NCBI RefSeq assembly: GCF_000016545.1
Contig: NC_009437.1
Location: 2,309,394 to 2,373,393, forward strand
Source of the DNA: Caldicellulosiruptor saccharolyticus DSM 8903
Lineage (GTDB): Bacteria; Bacillota; Thermoanaerobacteria; Caldicellulosiruptorales; Caldicellulosiruptoraceae
DNA: 64,000 nucleotides
Reading direction: 5' to 3'
Under the pieces are notes generated by a model. The model did no database searches, was not told the origin of the DNA, and was given only the letters and a program-made list of their open reading frames with translations. Below are positions 47,731-58,448 of this stretch, one piece after another. The stretch's first letter is position 1. Each line of letters starts with the position of its first letter. The translations under genes were made by a program, and so were the position numbers.

Positions 47731-50700
47731 ATGCCAAGGAGAGAAGATATAAAAAAGGTTTTAATTATTGGCTCTGGACCAATTGTAATTGGGCAGGCTG
47801 CTGAGTTTGACTATTCAGGAACTCAGGCCTGCCGTGCTTTAAAAGAGGAAGGAATAGAAGTTGTACTTGTCAACTCAAACCCAGCGACAATTATGACAGA
47901 CACTGAAATAGCTGACAGAGTGTATATTGAGCCAATTTCTGTTGACTATATTGAAGAAATAATAAAAAAAGAAAGGCCACAGGGACTTTTAGCAGGACTT
48001 GGCGGACAGACTGCTTTAAACATGGCATTTGAATTAGCTGAAGCCGGTATGCTTGATAAATACAATGTAAAACTATTGGGAACATCATTAGAAACAATCA
48101 AAAAAGCAGAAGACAGAGAACTTTTCAAAAAGACAATGCTTGAGATAGGCGAGCCTGTACCAAAGAGTATCATTGCACATAATGTGGAAGAAGCTTTAGA
48201 ATTTGCGAAAGAGGTTGGGTACCCTGTAATTGTCCGTCCTGCATATACTCTTGGTGGCACAGGTGGTGGCATTGCTTATAATGAAGAAGAACTTAAATAC
48301 ATCGCAAGCAAAGGATTGAAACTTTCTCTAATTCATCAGGTTTTGATTGAGCAAAGCGTTCTTGGTTGGAAAGAGATAGAATACGAAGTGATGAGAGATA
48401 GCCAAGATAACTGTATTACCGTGTGCAACATGGAAAACATTGACCCAGTTGGAATTCACACAGGCGACAGCATTGTTGTCGCTCCTTCGCAGACTCTTTC
48501 TGATAAAGAATATCAGATGCTAAGAAGCGCTGCAATAAATATTATCAGAAGTCTCAAAATCGAAGGTGGCTGCAATGTTCAGTTTGCTCTAAATCCAAAC
48601 AGTATGGAATATGTTGTTATTGAAGTAAATCCAAGGGTGAGTCGTTCTTCTGCCTTAGCATCAAAAGCAACAGGTTATCCTATTGCTCGAATTGCAGCAA
48701 AGATTGCAATAGGTCTTACACTTGATGAGATAATCAATCCAATTACACAGAACACATATGCAAGCTTTGAGCCTTCTATTGACTATGTAGTTGTAAAAGT
48801 TCCTCGTTGGCCTTTTGACAAGTTTGAAAAAGCTGATAGAAGACTGGGAACACAAATGAAATCAACAGGCGAGGTAATGGCAATCGGAAGAACATTTGAA
48901 GAAGCATTTTTAAAAGCAATTGATTCATTAGATGTCAAAATAAATTACCAGCTTGGACTTAAAAAATTTGAGGAAATGAAAGATGATGAACTTTTGGAGT
49001 ATATAAAAATCCCCAATGATGAAAGGGTATTTGCAATTTGTGAAGCACTGGCAAGAAACTATGATCCCAAATTTTTAAGTGAGCTTAGCAAAATTGATTT
49101 GTTCTTCATACAAAAATTCAAAAATATTGTAGAGGTGTCAAAACAGCTTAAAAAGTATGACCTTGACTCTTTGCCCTACGACCTTTTAAAAAAGGCAAAA
49201 AGGCTTGGTTTTGGCGATTCTTATATTGCAAACCTTCTAAAAGAAGACGTAGATGATGTAATTGAAATAAGAGAAAAGTGTAAATTAAAACCTTCATTTA
49301 AAATGGTTGATACATGTGCGGGTGAGTTTGAGGCAAAAACTCCCTACTTTTACTCAACATATGAAAGTGAAACCGACCTTCAAGTTAGCTCAAACAAAAA
49401 AGCAATAGTTATTGGCTCTGGTCCTATTAGAATTGGGCAAGGCATTGAATTTGACTATTGCTGTGTGCATTCAATATTTGCGCTCAAAGAAGAAGGTGTT
49501 GAGGCAATAATAATAAACAACAATCCTGAAACTGTTTCAACAGACTTTGACACATCTGACAAGCTCTTTTTTGAACCTCTTACAAAAGAGTGCGTACTTG
49601 ATATTATAAAGCAAGAAAAACCTATGGGCGTAATTGTCCAGTTTGGTGGGCAGACAGCTATCAATATGGCTTCTTACCTTGCTAAAAATGGAGTAAAGAT
49701 TTTAGGAACATCAATGGAAAGCATTGACATCGCTGAGGACAGAGACAAATTTTTGAATCTTTTAAAATCTCTTGGGATACCTTATCCTCAAGGCGGCTCT
49801 GCTTACAACTTAGAAGATGCAATTAAAGTAGCTGAGCAGATTGGCTATCCTGTTTTGGTAAGGCCATCTTATGTACTTGGTGGAAGGGCAATGGAAATAG
49901 TCTATAACAGACAAGAACTTGAAAGGTACATTAAAGCAGCAATGGAAATTTCTATAAAGCATCCTATTTTGATTGACAAGTATATCGTTGGCAAAGAGGC
50001 AGAGGTTGATGGAATTTCTGATGGTGAAGACGTTTTAATCCCTGGTATTATGGAACATATTGAAAGAGCTGGCGTTCACTCAGGTGACAGCATGGCAGTC
50101 TTCCCTCCTCATACACTTTCAGAAAGGGTAAAAGAAAAGATTGTTGATTACACAATAAAACTTGCACGTGCCCTCAAAGTTGTTGGACTTTTTAACATCC
50201 AGTTTGTAATTGACAAGGATGAAAATGTATATGTCATCGAGGTAAATCCAAGAGCAAGCAGGACCGTGCCAATCTTGAGCAAAGTAACAGGAATTCCAAT
50301 GATAAAGATTGCCACAAAATTGATACTCGGTAAAAAACTTAAAGATTTGGGATACAGAACTGGTCTTGTAAAAGAGCCTGACTTTTTCGCAGTAAAAGCA
50401 CCTGTATTTTCATTCTCAAAACTCTCGAAAGTGGATGCGTATTTAGGACCAGAGATGAAATCAACAGGTGAAGTACTTGGAATTTCTAAAAATCTTAAGG
50501 TTGCTCTTTACAAAGCTTTTGTTGCATCAAATCATAAGTTTGTAAAAGAGGGTAGTTGTTTTATCATGGCACCTGAGAGTGAAAGAGATTCAATTTTGCA
50601 GATTATAAGAAAACTGTATGAAATAAACTATAGAGTATATCTGCCTGAAAGTATGAAAAATATTGTAAAAGGTTTAAATGTCCAGTTTATAGATGAGAAA

Positions 50701-50964
50701 ATTGCTGAAAAAATGCTAATGGAAGATAAATTTTCATTTATTATAAACATTCCATCAAAAGATTCAAATTACGAATTTGGGTTCAAAATGCGAAGACTTT
50801 CTGTTGAGTTTGGCATCACTACCCTGACCTCAATTGATACAGCAACTTACTATGTAGACGTACTGACATCACTTGATGAGCTTGAAAGAGATATCTACTG
50901 TTTAAATGATTTATTCAAAGGAGAAAGGATGAAACAATATGAGACATTTTCTTTCCTTAAATGA
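47731..50964 (+). CDS. carB: Carbamoyl-phosphate synthase large subunit
   Basis: 1077 residues, standard length. Two homologous synthetase halves each begin with GSGPI ([19 protein letters not shown] and [19 protein letters not shown]) and contain ATP-grasp loops ([26 protein letters not shown]). The C-terminal domain for allosteric control (residues 935 on) is present. Starts 6 bases after carA and overlaps argF by 26 bases. Confidence 0.97.
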   Translation: MPRREDIKKVLIIGSGPIVIGQAAEFDYSGTQACRALKEEGIEVVLVNSNPATIMTDTEIADRVYIEPISVDYIEEIIKKERPQGLLAGLGGQTALNMAFELAEAGMLDKYNVKLLGTSLETIKKAEDRELFKKTMLEIGEPVPKSIIAHNVEEALEFAKEVGYPVIVRPAYTLGGTGGGIAYNEEELKYIASKGLKLSLIHQVLIEQSVLGWKEIEYEVMRDSQDNCITVCNMENIDPVGIHTGDSIVVAPSQTLSDKEYQMLRSAAINIIRSLKIEGGCNVQFALNPNSMEYVVIEVNPRVSRSSALASKATGYPIARIAAKIAIGLTLDEIINPITQNTYASFEPSIDYVVVKVPRWPFDKFEKADRRLGTQMKSTGEVMAIGRTFEEAFLKAIDSLDVKINYQLGLKKFEEMKDDELLEYIKIPNDERVFAICEALARNYDPKFLSELSKIDLFFIQKFKNIVEVSKQLKKYDLDSLPYDLLKKAKRLGFGDSYIANLLKEDVDDVIEIREKCKLKPSFKMVDTCAGEFEAKTPYFYSTYESETDLQVSSNKKAIVIGSGPIRIGQGIEFDYCCVHSIFALKEEGVEAIIINNNPETVSTDFDTSDKLFFEPLTKECVLDIIKQEKPMGVIVQFGGQTAINMASYLAKNGVKILGTSMESIDIAEDRDKFLNLLKSLGIPYPQGGSAYNLEDAIKVAEQIGYPVLVRPSYVLGGRAMEIVYNRQELERYIKAAMEISIKHPILIDKYIVGKEAEVDGISDGEDVLIPGIMEHIERAGVHSGDSMAVFPPHTLSERVKEKIVDYTIKLARALKVVGLFNIQFVIDKDENVYVIEVNPRASRTVPILSKVTGIPMIKIATKLILGKKLKDLGYRTGLVKEPDFFAVKAPVFSFSKLSKVDAYLGPEMKSTGEVLGISKNLKVALYKAFVASNHKFVKEGSCFIMAPESERDSILQIIRKLYEINYRVYLPESMKNIVKGLNVQFIDEKIAEKMLMEDKFSFIINIPSKDSNYEFGFKMRRLSVEFGITTLTSIDTATYYVDVLTSLDELERDIYCLNDLFKGERMKQYETFSFLK

Positions 50965-51865
50965 ATTGACAAAAGATGAGATATTGTACTTGGTTGACCT
51001 TGCTTGTAGGCTAAAAAGTGAAGTAAAAAGAGGCTTTTTCTTTCCTTACCTTAAACACAAGGCATTAGGTTTGATTTTTACTAAGGCTTCTACACGAACA
51101 AGGGTATCATTTGAGGTGGGAATCAATCAGCTGGGTGGATACTCGCTCTATCTTAGTAAAAATGATTTGCAGCTTGGCCGCGGTGAGACAATAGAAGATA
51201 CTGCAAAGGTTTTGTCAAGGTATCTTGATTTGATTGTAATTCGAACATATGCTCAAAGTGAGGTTGAAGAATTTGCAAAGTATTCTTCAATCCCTGTTAT
51301 AAATGGTCTTACAGATGACTATCACCCAACTCAGATAATAGCTGATTTTCAGACAATCTTTGAGGAAAAAGGAAGACTAAAAGATTTGAAAATTGCCTAC
51401 ATTGGCGATGGAAATAATGTTGCAGCAACACTTTTGGTAGGTGCAAGTAAACTTGGACTTGATATAGCAGTGGCAACACCAAAAGGATATGAAATAAAAA
51501 AAGAAGTTGTTGACTTTGCTAAAGATGAGGCAAAGAGAAGTGGTAGCAATCTTATATTTACCGACAATCCAAAAGAGGCTGTAAAAGATGCAGATGTTGT
51601 CTACACAGACACGTGGGTTTCGATGGGGCAAGAAGAGGAAAAAGAAAAGAGGATAAAAGATTTTGAAGGTTACCAGGTAACTCAAGAGCTAATGAAACTT
51701 GCAAAAGAGGATGCAATATTCTTGCACTGTCTTCCCGCTTATAGAGGTTTTGAAGTTACTCCTGAGGTTATTGACGGTCCTCAATCCAAAGTTTTTGATG
51801 AGGCTGAAAACAGGCTTCATGCCCACAAGGCTATTATGGTGTTTGTGTGTTTAGGGAGAATATGA
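50939..51865 (+). CDS. argF: Ornithine carbamoyltransferase
   Basis: 308 residues. Carbamoyl-phosphate loop STRTR at 51-55, and HCLPAY at 263-268, the ornithine-binding motif of OTCases that sets them apart from aspartate enzymes. It is co-transcribed with carAB, so this synthase pair probably feeds arginine as well as pyrimidine synthesis. A strong terminator follows. Confidence 0.93.
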   Translation: MRHFLSLNELTKDEILYLVDLACRLKSEVKRGFFFPYLKHKALGLIFTKASTRTRVSFEVGINQLGGYSLYLSKNDLQLGRGETIEDTAKVLSRYLDLIVIRTYAQSEVEEFAKYSSIPVINGLTDDYHPTQIIADFQTIFEEKGRLKDLKIAYIGDGNNVAATLLVGASKLGLDIAVATPKGYEIKKEVVDFAKDEAKRSGSNLIFTDNPKEAVKDADVVYTDTWVSMGQEEEKEKRIKDFEGYQVTQELMKLAKEDAIFLHCLPAYRGFEVTPEVIDGPQSKVFDEAENRLHAHKAIMVFVCLGRI

Positions 51866-51881
51866 AATGATTTAAAAAAAA

Positions 51882-51928
51882 GGGCTCCATATCAACAGCC
51901 AAAAAAATTGATATGGAGCCCTATTGTT
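51882..51928 (+). terminator. Bidirectional terminator between argF and trpA
   Basis: 14-bp perfect stem GGGCTCCATATCAA (51882-51895) with TTGATATGGAGCCC (51908-51921). Serves both converging operons. Confidence 0.85.
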
Positions 51929-51936
51929 TTTGTTTT

Positions 51937-52698
51937 CTATAAAACGCTTCTAATTGTTTCTAAGAAACTTACTAAATCTTCCTTTCCCTCATCAATCTTA
52001 TTTATAATAGCACTTCCGATGACAATGCCGTCTGCTACTTCTTTAAGCTTCAGTACGTCTTCTTTGCTCTTGATTCCAAACCCTACAGCAAGAGGTGTTG
52101 AAGTAACTTTTTTTAGTTCACTTAATAGTTCATAAATGCTTTTGTCAATTTCGCCTTTAAAGCCTGTAACACCTTTTCTTGTAACACAGTAAACAAACCC
52201 TTTTGAAGTTTTTGCAATCATTTTTGCTCTTTCAATTGAGCTTATAGATATAAGGTCAATATAATGCACTCCATTTTCTCTACAGGCAGCCTTAAACTCA
52301 GCGCTTTCTTCATACGAAATATCAGGTATAATCACTGCATCTGCACCAAAGTCTTTGCAGTCTTTGAAAAACTTTTCAATTCCCCTTTTGTAAACTGTAT
52401 TTGCATAAAGCATTATTGCAATGGGCTTGTCCTTTTTAAACTTTTCTATGCTATAAAAAAGATGGTCTAATTTTATATCTTCTTTCAAGGCCTTAACCGA
52501 CGCTCTTTGAATAACCTCACCATCTGCAATAGGATCAGAAAATGGAAAGCCAAGTTCCAAAACATCTACATATGAATAGATAAGCTTTATATAATCAAGA
52601 GTTTCCCCCTTAGTTGGATAGCCAAATGTTGTATAACCTATAAACGCCTTTTTCCCTTTTATTTTTAGCTCCTCAAATTTCTTATCAATCAAATTCAC
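51937..52698 (-). CDS. trpA: Tryptophan synthase alpha subunit
   Basis: 253 residues. FIGYTTFGYPT, VLELGFPFSDPIADGEVIQRA with the catalytic Asp-Glu area and VGFGIKSKEDV near the end. Cleaves indole-3-glycerol phosphate and passes indole to TrpB. GTG 52698 follows the trpB stop and has GGGAAG at 7 bases. The reading frame is open further upstream but overlaps trpB. Confidence 0.94.
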   Translation of the reverse strand: MNLIDKKFEELKIKGKKAFIGYTTFGYPTKGETLDYIKLIYSYVDVLELGFPFSDPIADGEVIQRASVKALKEDIKLDHLFYSIEKFKKDKPIAIMLYANTVYKRGIEKFFKDCKDFGADAVIIPDISYEESAEFKAACRENGVHYIDLISISSIERAKMIAKTSKGFVYCVTRKGVTGFKGEIDKSIYELLSELKKVTSTPLAVGFGIKSKEDVLKLKEVADGIVIGSAIINKIDEGKEDLVSFLETIRSVL

Positions 52699-52700
52699 CT

Positions 52701-53876
52701 TTAATCTTCCCTCCAAAACTGTAAAATAGTAGCAATATCCTTATCTCCTCTTCCAGAAAGATTTATAACAACCACATCGTCTTTTTTGAACATACCATTC
52801 TTTGCCCTTTTTACAACCTCTGCAATAGCATGAGAGCTCTCTAAGGCTGGGATAATTCCTTCCAACTTACACAAAAGCAAAAATGCCTCTACTGCCTTTT
52901 CATCTTCTATCCCCACATACTCAACTCTTCCTATCTCTTTTAAGTAAGCGTGTTCAGGACCAACCCCTGGATAGTCAAGCCCTGCTGAAATTGAGTGTGT
53001 ATTTAAAATCTGGCCATCTTCATCCTGCAGTACATACGTCTTTGCACCATGAAGGATGCCAACAGAGCCACTGCAAAGTGTTGCAGCAGTCTTTCCGGTA
53101 TTCACACCTTCACCTGCACCTTCAACACCTATCAGCTTTACCTCAGGCTCATCTAAAAAGGCTGAAAAAATACCTATTGCGTTTGATCCACCACCCACAC
53201 ATGCAAAAACATAGTCAGGAAGTCTTCCCTCCTGTTCTAAAATTTGCTTTTTTGTCTCATTGCCAATAACACTTTGAAAATACTTTACTATCCTTGGAAA
53301 AGGATGTGGGCCCGCAGCGGTACCAAAAAGATAAAAAGTGTAATCATATGTCTCACTCCAGTCGCGCATTGCTTCGTTTATAGCATCTTTTAGTGTTTTG
53401 CTACCTTTGTCAACTACTCTGACACTGCTGCCAAGCATTTTCATTCTCTGCACATTATGATACTGCCTTTTTGCATCCTCTTCGCCCATGAATATCTCAC
53501 ATTCCATGCCAAAAAGTGCTGCAACTGTAGCTGTTGCAACACCGTGTTGACCTGCACCTGTTTCGGCAATGAGTCTTTTTTTGCCCATGTGCTTTGCTAA
53601 AAGTGCCTGGCCTATACAGTTGTTTATCTTATGAGCACCTGTGTGGTTCAGATCTTCTCTTTTTAGGTATATCTTGACACCAAGGTGTTTACTCAAATTT
53701 TTGGCCCAGTATAGGGGAGATGGTCTTCCCACATAATTTTTGAGATAAAACTCATATTCAGATTTAAAATTTTCATCTTCGATTAGTCTCACAAACTCTT
53801 TTTCTATTTCTAAAAGAGCCGGCATCAATGTTTCTGGTGCATACATGCCACCAAACCTGCCAAAATACCTATCCAT
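52701..53876 (-). CDS. trpB: Tryptophan synthase beta subunit
   Basis: 391 residues. PLP lysine in the HTGAHKINN motif, the GGGSNAIG phosphate-binding loop and GRGDKD near the C-terminus. Joins indole and serine. Start taken as ATG 53876 ([12 protein letters not shown]). Confidence 0.97.
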   Translation of the reverse strand: MDRYFGRFGGMYAPETLMPALLEIEKEFVRLIEDENFKSEYEFYLKNYVGRPSPLYWAKNLSKHLGVKIYLKREDLNHTGAHKINNCIGQALLAKHMGKKRLIAETGAGQHGVATATVAALFGMECEIFMGEEDAKRQYHNVQRMKMLGSSVRVVDKGSKTLKDAINEAMRDWSETYDYTFYLFGTAAGPHPFPRIVKYFQSVIGNETKKQILEQEGRLPDYVFACVGGGSNAIGIFSAFLDEPEVKLIGVEGAGEGVNTGKTAATLCSGSVGILHGAKTYVLQDEDGQILNTHSISAGLDYPGVGPEHAYLKEIGRVEYVGIEDEKAVEAFLLLCKLEGIIPALESSHAIAEVVKRAKNGMFKKDDVVVINLSGRGDKDIATILQFWRED

Positions 53877-54483
53877 TTTTAACTTCACCAACCTTGCATT
53901 TTGTTAATTTTTCCATGATAGTTTTCATTTTGTTAAAATCTTTAAATCCATTTGTCTCTATCCCTGAACTGACATCAACCCCAAGAGGATTGAGCGCAAG
54001 ATATTTTTCAATATTTTCGGGTGTAATTCCCCCTGCAATGATAAAATCAAAATCGGCATTTTTTGCAAGCTTTATTATATCTACATCCTTTCCTTTTGGT
54101 CTGTCGAGAAGAATAAAGTCTGCTATGTCCTTATAAATTTTTGATCTTTCAATGTCATCCATATTTTCTACCTCAACAGCCTTAATAATCTTGAAACCCT
54201 GGCTTTTTAAGTATGTGATAAACTCGATACTTTCACTGCTATGTAGTTGTATAAAGTCAAGTTGTAAATCTTTGCTTATACTTAAAACTTCGCTGTAATT
54301 TTGGTTTTTAAAAACTCCAACCGATTTTATAGAAGGATTTTTCATAGCCAGCAGTCTTTTTGCAACGTCTTTTTCAACTTTCCTTGGACTGTTGGCAAAG
54401 ATCAAACCTATCATAGTTGGCCTTAAGATGTTACAGTACTCAACATCTTCCTCTCTTCTTATGCCGCAAAACTTCACTATCAT
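53869..54483 (-). CDS. trpF: Phosphoribosylanthranilate isomerase
   Basis: 204 residues. [14 protein letters not shown] at the start (catalytic Cys), [23 protein letters not shown] with catalytic Asp and [15 protein letters not shown] at the end. Fourth TIM-barrel step of the pathway. Overlaps trpC by 4 bases and trpB by 8. Confidence 0.95.
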   Translation of the reverse strand: MIVKFCGIRREEDVEYCNILRPTMIGLIFANSPRKVEKDVAKRLLAMKNPSIKSVGVFKNQNYSEVLSISKDLQLDFIQLHSSESIEFITYLKSQGFKIIKAVEVENMDDIERSKIYKDIADFILLDRPKGKDVDIIKLAKNADFDFIIAGGITPENIEKYLALNPLGVDVSSGIETNGFKDFNKMKTIMEKLTKCKVGEVKNG

Positions 54484-55262
54484 ATTCTCTCACCAATTAT
54501 CTCAACAGGATTTTGAGTCTTCATAAAAGATGTTCCTATAAGACAGCCATCCACACCCAAAGAACGGATATACTCAAAGTCTTCTCTTGATTTTATTCCA
54601 CTTTCGCTTATAACTACTACATCTTTTGGAATATACTTTAAAAGCCTTTCCGTTTTTCTGATGTCAATTGTTAAATCATTCAAATTTCTGTTATTAATCC
54701 CTATCAATTTAGCCCCGCAATTTAAAGCTTTTTCAATCTCATATTCGTTTTCAACTTCAACAAGAGGAACAATGTCAAGAATCTCTAACACCTTTATAAA
54801 AATGCTGAGCTGCTTATTACCCAAGGCTTTTGTGATAAGCAAAGCGGCATCTGCACCTATCATCTTTGTCTGGTACAGCTGCCATATGTCGATGATGAAA
54901 TCCTTCCTCAAAACAGGGAGAGAAGTAACACTTCTTACATCCATTAAGTCCTGTTCAGAACCTTTAAAAAAGTTCTTTTCTGTCAGCACAGATATTGCAA
55001 AAAATCCTAAGCTCTCGTAAAGCTTTGCAATTCCTTTGACATCAACGTTTTCAGAAATTATACCTTCAGATGGAGATGCACGCTTTATTTCACCAATGAT
55101 ACAAAAATTCTCTTTTTTAAAGATATTCCCGAACTTGTTCTCACAAGATGTAGAAGTGCATTTTTCAATAGCTAATTTTTTCATTTTTTCAACTGGAACT
55201 AATTGTTTGCACTTTTCGACTTCTTTCTTCTTGACCTCTAATATCTTTTCAAGTACACTCAC
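54480..55262 (-). CDS. trpC: Indole-3-glycerol phosphate synthase
   Basis: 260 residues. GEIKRASPSEGII near residue 57 carries the catalytic Lys. VLRKDFIIDIWQLYQTKMIGADAALLI, then LIGINNRNLNDLTIDI and ISESGIKSREDFEYI complete the barrel. Four bases separate it from trpD. Confidence 0.95.
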   Translation of the reverse strand: MSVLEKILEVKKKEVEKCKQLVPVEKMKKLAIEKCTSTSCENKFGNIFKKENFCIIGEIKRASPSEGIISENVDVKGIAKLYESLGFFAISVLTEKNFFKGSEQDLMDVRSVTSLPVLRKDFIIDIWQLYQTKMIGADAALLITKALGNKQLSIFIKVLEILDIVPLVEVENEYEIEKALNCGAKLIGINNRNLNDLTIDIRKTERLLKYIPKDVVVISESGIKSREDFEYIRSLGVDGCLIGTSFMKTQNPVEIIGERI

Positions 55263-55266
55263 TTTT

Positions 55267-56277
55267 TTAAGCCCCCACTTTGTAGTGTTGTTGTAAATCT
55301 TTAAGCTTTAACATCGCATCACCCTTTTTTATTGCACTTTGGCACAAGGCAATACCTTCTTCAATATCATTTGCAACCTCGGCAATATAAAGAGCAAAAG
55401 CAGAATTTAGAACAACTGCCCAATAATAAGCAGAAACCTCACCATTTAAAATACTCCTAAAAATTTTCGCATTCTCTTGCGGGGTATATCCTTTAATATC
55501 ATCAAGTGTGTACTCTATACCATACTCTTTTGGGTCTATGTAGTATTCTTTGATATTATCACCTTGCAACTCTAAAACTCTTGTTTTCTGTGAAACCGAA
55601 ATTTCATCAAGCCCATCAAGACTGTGAATAATAGCTGCTCTTTTTCTTTTTCCTTTCAAAACAGAAGCTATCTTTTCCTGTGCTTCAAAATCAAAAGCAC
55701 CAACAACTTGATAATTCAAACTTACAGGGTTCAAAAGTGGACCTAAGATGTTAAAAACTGTCCTTATACCAAGCGACTTTCTTACAGTTGCTACTTTTTT
55801 CGTTGCTGGATGGTACTTGGGAGCAAATAAAAACGCAAAATTGTGCTTCTCCAAACCTTCTAAAATTCTTTGAGGTGGTGCCTGGATATCTATGCCTAAA
55901 TTTTCTAAAATATCTGCAGAACCAGAGTTGCTTGTAATGCTTCTGTTACCGTGTTTTGCAACCTTTAAATCAAAACAGCTGAGAACTATTGCACTTGCAG
56001 TGGAAATATTAAATGTACCTTTGCCATCTCCACCAGTCCCACATGTGTCTATCGTCTTTGGATGAGTATATTCAATCTTTTGAGCCTTTTCATAAAACGC
56101 GTCGACAAAAGCAGAAATTTCTTCTTTTGTTTCCCCCTTTGTTTTGAGTGCTGCCAAAAACGCTCCAAATTTCATTTCGTCAAGTTCACCCTCAAGTATA
56201 CTGTCCAGAAGATTTTTTACCTGACCATAATCTAAATCCCTTTTTGCTGTTACAACCTCAAGCGCTTCTTTGAGCAT
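55267..56277 (-). CDS. trpD: Anthranilate phosphoribosyltransferase
   Basis: 336 residues. [19 protein letters not shown] is the PRPP-binding glycine-rich loop, and [18 protein letters not shown] follows. Overlaps trpG by 20 bases. Confidence 0.96.
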   Translation of the reverse strand: MLKEALEVVTAKRDLDYGQVKNLLDSILEGELDEMKFGAFLAALKTKGETKEEISAFVDAFYEKAQKIEYTHPKTIDTCGTGGDGKGTFNISTASAIVLSCFDLKVAKHGNRSITSNSGSADILENLGIDIQAPPQRILEGLEKHNFAFLFAPKYHPATKKVATVRKSLGIRTVFNILGPLLNPVSLNYQVVGAFDFEAQEKIASVLKGKRKRAAIIHSLDGLDEISVSQKTRVLELQGDNIKEYYIDPKEYGIEYTLDDIKGYTPQENAKIFRSILNGEVSAYYWAVVLNSAFALYIAEVANDIEEGIALCQSAIKKGDAMLKLKDLQQHYKVGA

Positions 56278-56869
56278 CTTTTCTCACCTGCCCATAACAC
56301 AAATCTAAAAAGTTTTGTAATATCTTTTCCCCATCAGGTGTCAATATTGATTCAGGGTGAAATTGAATTCCATATATTTTTAGCTCATCATTCAAAATTG
56401 ACATAACCTCATCATCTTCACTTACTGCCGCTATTTCAAGTCCCTGCAATGATGCTGTCTTTTCTACAACCAAAGAATGGTATCTGCCTGCAAAGAACCT
56501 GTCTGGCACACATTTGTAAAGTGGACTTCTTTTACCTGCTTCTAATAAGTCAACTCGAGACCTCATCCCATGATATATTGACTTGGCATGCACAACTCTT
56601 GCTCCAAAGCATTCACCTATCACTTGATGTCCCAAACATACCCCTAATATTGGGACTACTCCCGCAAACCTCTTTACTACCTCTGATGAGATCCCTGCAT
56701 CTTTTGGACTTCCTGGCCCAGGTGAGATTATTATTCCTGCAGGATTTAGTTTTTGTATAGTTTCAATTGTAACCTTATCGTTTCTAAAAACTACTACTTG
56801 GGTTTTGCTTGCAATCATCTGATAAATATTGAATGTAAATGAATCGTAGTTATCTATTAACAATATCAT
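56258..56869 (-). CDS. trpG: Anthranilate synthase component II (glutaminase)
   Basis: 203 residues. Class I glutaminase: nucleophile in [12 protein letters not shown], late GIQFHPES. Supplies ammonia to TrpE. ATG 56869 has GGTGG six bases upstream. Confidence 0.95.
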   Translation of the reverse strand: MILLIDNYDSFTFNIYQMIASKTQVVVFRNDKVTIETIQKLNPAGIIISPGPGSPKDAGISSEVVKRFAGVVPILGVCLGHQVIGECFGARVVHAKSIYHGMRSRVDLLEAGKRSPLYKCVPDRFFAGRYHSLVVEKTASLQGLEIAAVSEDDEVMSILNDELKIYGIQFHPESILTPDGEKILQNFLDLCYGQVRKDAQRSA

Positions 56870-58199
56870 TCTCATCCACCTCCATAATTTTCAAAAATGC
56901 CCTTAGCTTTGTCAAACACTCTTGATATTCATTATCAGGAACAGAAAGATTAACAATTCCCGCTCCACTTTGAAGTAGGAATGTATCTTCTTTCTTGTCC
57001 TTTATGGCCATCCTGATCGCAATTGCTAAGTCAAAACAATCTTTGAAGATGTAACCTATCGCACCTCCATAAAGTCCGCGTCTTTGTCTTTCATACTTCT
57101 CTATCAGCTGCATTGCTCTTACTTTTGGTGCACCTGTCAGCGTGCCCGCTGGAAATACTGAAAGTATCGCTTTCACAAGGTTTTTCTCTTCAAGCTCACC
57201 TGTGACAACTGAGTAGATGTGTATGAGGTTATAAAGCTTTTTAATTTGTAGATATTCCTCTACTTTTACTGTGCCGGGTTTTGAGATTCTCCCCAAATCA
57301 TTTCTGGCAAGGTCTACAAGCATCACATGTTCACTGATTTCTTTCTTGTCTTTTAATATCTCTATCTTTTTTTGTGCAACATCATCGCCATCATTGATTC
57401 TATATGTGCCAGCAATAGGGAACGTCCTTACTATGTTTTTCTCCTTTTTAATTAATGTCTCTGGTGAAAAACAAATGATCTGCTCATCTTTGGTATTTAT
57501 TACAATAGAGTATTCAGACGGATTCTTTTCTTTCATTGTGTAAAAGAGCTGGTTTGTTGAAATATCGCTTTTTATCTTTATCACTTGAGACAGTACAATC
57601 TGAAAAATTTCTCCGTTTCTTATATCCTCTTTTGCTTGTTTAACTATACTAATATAGTAATCTCTTGGAGTATTGTACAAAACCTTGCTCGTGACTTTTT
57701 GGTTTTTCCCAATGAACTTGTTAAATTTTTCCCCTTTTAACTCAAAGCCTTTGGAAATAAGTATTCTTTTAATTCCCAAGTTCTTTTCAACTATGAAATT
57801 CTTTGCGTATATAGTAAACACAATGTATGGCTCATCAGTCGAGTAAATGTCCTCTATCAAGTTTATAGCATGGTAATTAAAACGCGCTGATATAAATGCA
57901 TTTTTCTCAATCAAATACGTTAAGATTTTATTGAGCTTTTCTAAAACCCCTTCATGTTCAACCACTTTATTGAAGTCATCTTCAATCTCAATTCTATTTT
58001 CAAACACCTTTATAACCAAAAGAGTATCATAGCAAAATGCCAGTATTTGGGAATTTTCAAAGTAGAAATAATCTTCCCCTATTGACTCAAAATCAATATG
58101 AGATATGTCAACTGAACTGTCAAAATATTCCTCAAAGGAAGGAATATTTATACTTACATCTTGATAGCAAAAAAGCCCCGATGAGCTATCGGGGCGCAT
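56850..58199 (-). CDS. trpE: Anthranilate synthase component I
   Basis: 449 residues from ATG 58199. Chorismate-binding half is clear (IVLSQVIKIK, PIAGTYRI, HVMLVDLARNDLGRI, FPAGTLTGAPKVRAMQLI, YGGAIGYI). The start is notable: ATG 58199 has AAGGTGG six bases upstream, yet its first codons are the arms of a transcription terminator (58175-58195). No ATG, GTG or TTG with a ribosome site exists between the hairpin and conserved sequence, so translation must begin at or before the hairpin. In-frame ATGs at 58217 and 58229 are alternatives. Confidence 0.92.
   Translation of the reverse strand: MRPDSSSGLFCYQDVSINIPSFEEYFDSSVDISHIDFESIGEDYFYFENSQILAFCYDTLLVIKVFENRIEIEDDFNKVVEHEGVLEKLNKILTYLIEKNAFISARFNYHAINLIEDIYSTDEPYIVFTIYAKNFIVEKNLGIKRILISKGFELKGEKFNKFIGKNQKVTSKVLYNTPRDYYISIVKQAKEDIRNGEIFQIVLSQVIKIKSDISTNQLFYTMKEKNPSEYSIVINTKDEQIICFSPETLIKKEKNIVRTFPIAGTYRINDGDDVAQKKIEILKDKKEISEHVMLVDLARNDLGRISKPGTVKVEEYLQIKKLYNLIHIYSVVTGELEEKNLVKAILSVFPAGTLTGAPKVRAMQLIEKYERQRRGLYGGAIGYIFKDCFDLAIAIRMAIKDKKEDTFLLQSGAGIVNLSVPDNEYQECLTKLRAFLKIMEVDENDIVNR
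58167..58195 (-). terminator. Attenuator terminator of the trp operon
   Basis: GCCCCGAT (58188-58195, read on minus) pairs with ATCGGGGC (58175-58182), loop AGCTC, followed by TTTTTTGC. TAGCTCATC within it (58188 to 58180) is perfectly complementary to GATGAGCTA (58230 to 58222) at the end of the repeat array, giving a competing antiterminator of 9 base pairs. Confidence 0.85.
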
Positions 58200-58222
58200 A
58201 TTTGCCACCTTATTCATCTTGT

Positions 58223-58267
58223 AGCTCATCTCCTCTCATCTTTTCTATTCTCATCTCGTCTCAGCTC
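58223..58267 (-). promoter_or_regulatory. Putative TRAP binding site: nine NAG triplets at 5-nt spacing
   Basis: Read on the minus strand from 58267, triplets at exact 5-base spacing are GAG, GAG, GAG, GAG, TAG, AAG, GAG, GAG, GAG, each with a two-base spacer. TRAP (MtrB) of Bacillus binds up to eleven GAG or UAG triplets with two- or three-base spacers in the trp leader. The last unit is also part of the antiterminator and of a potential start region. Confidence 0.8.
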
Positions 58268-58304
58268 AAAAACTAAAAAATTCTCACCTCTAACTGTTAT
58301 TTTT

Positions 58305-58333
58305 AGTATATCAAAAAAGTTGACAGTTGGCAA
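58305..58333 (-). promoter_or_regulatory. Promoter of the trp operon
   Basis: On the minus strand, -35 TTGCCA (58333 to 58328), a 17-base spacer, and -10 TATACT (58310 to 58305). Transcription would start near 58298, about 30 bases before the NAG array. Confidence 0.7.
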
Positions 58334-58448
58334 TAGAAAATCTTGGAATTTTGCCTACTAAACTGTGAATGTGTCTATTTTCCCTTCTTAAACATCTTAT
58401 ATTTTTGCTAATAGCTTACATACATCATTTTCTTTTTTTACTTTAAAC

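Noticed and set aside
58223-58267. Simple pentanucleotide microsatellite or CRISPR-like repeat
   Set aside because: Only the NAG core is constant while the spacer bases vary, and its place in the trp leader with an antiterminator match fits a protein-binding site.
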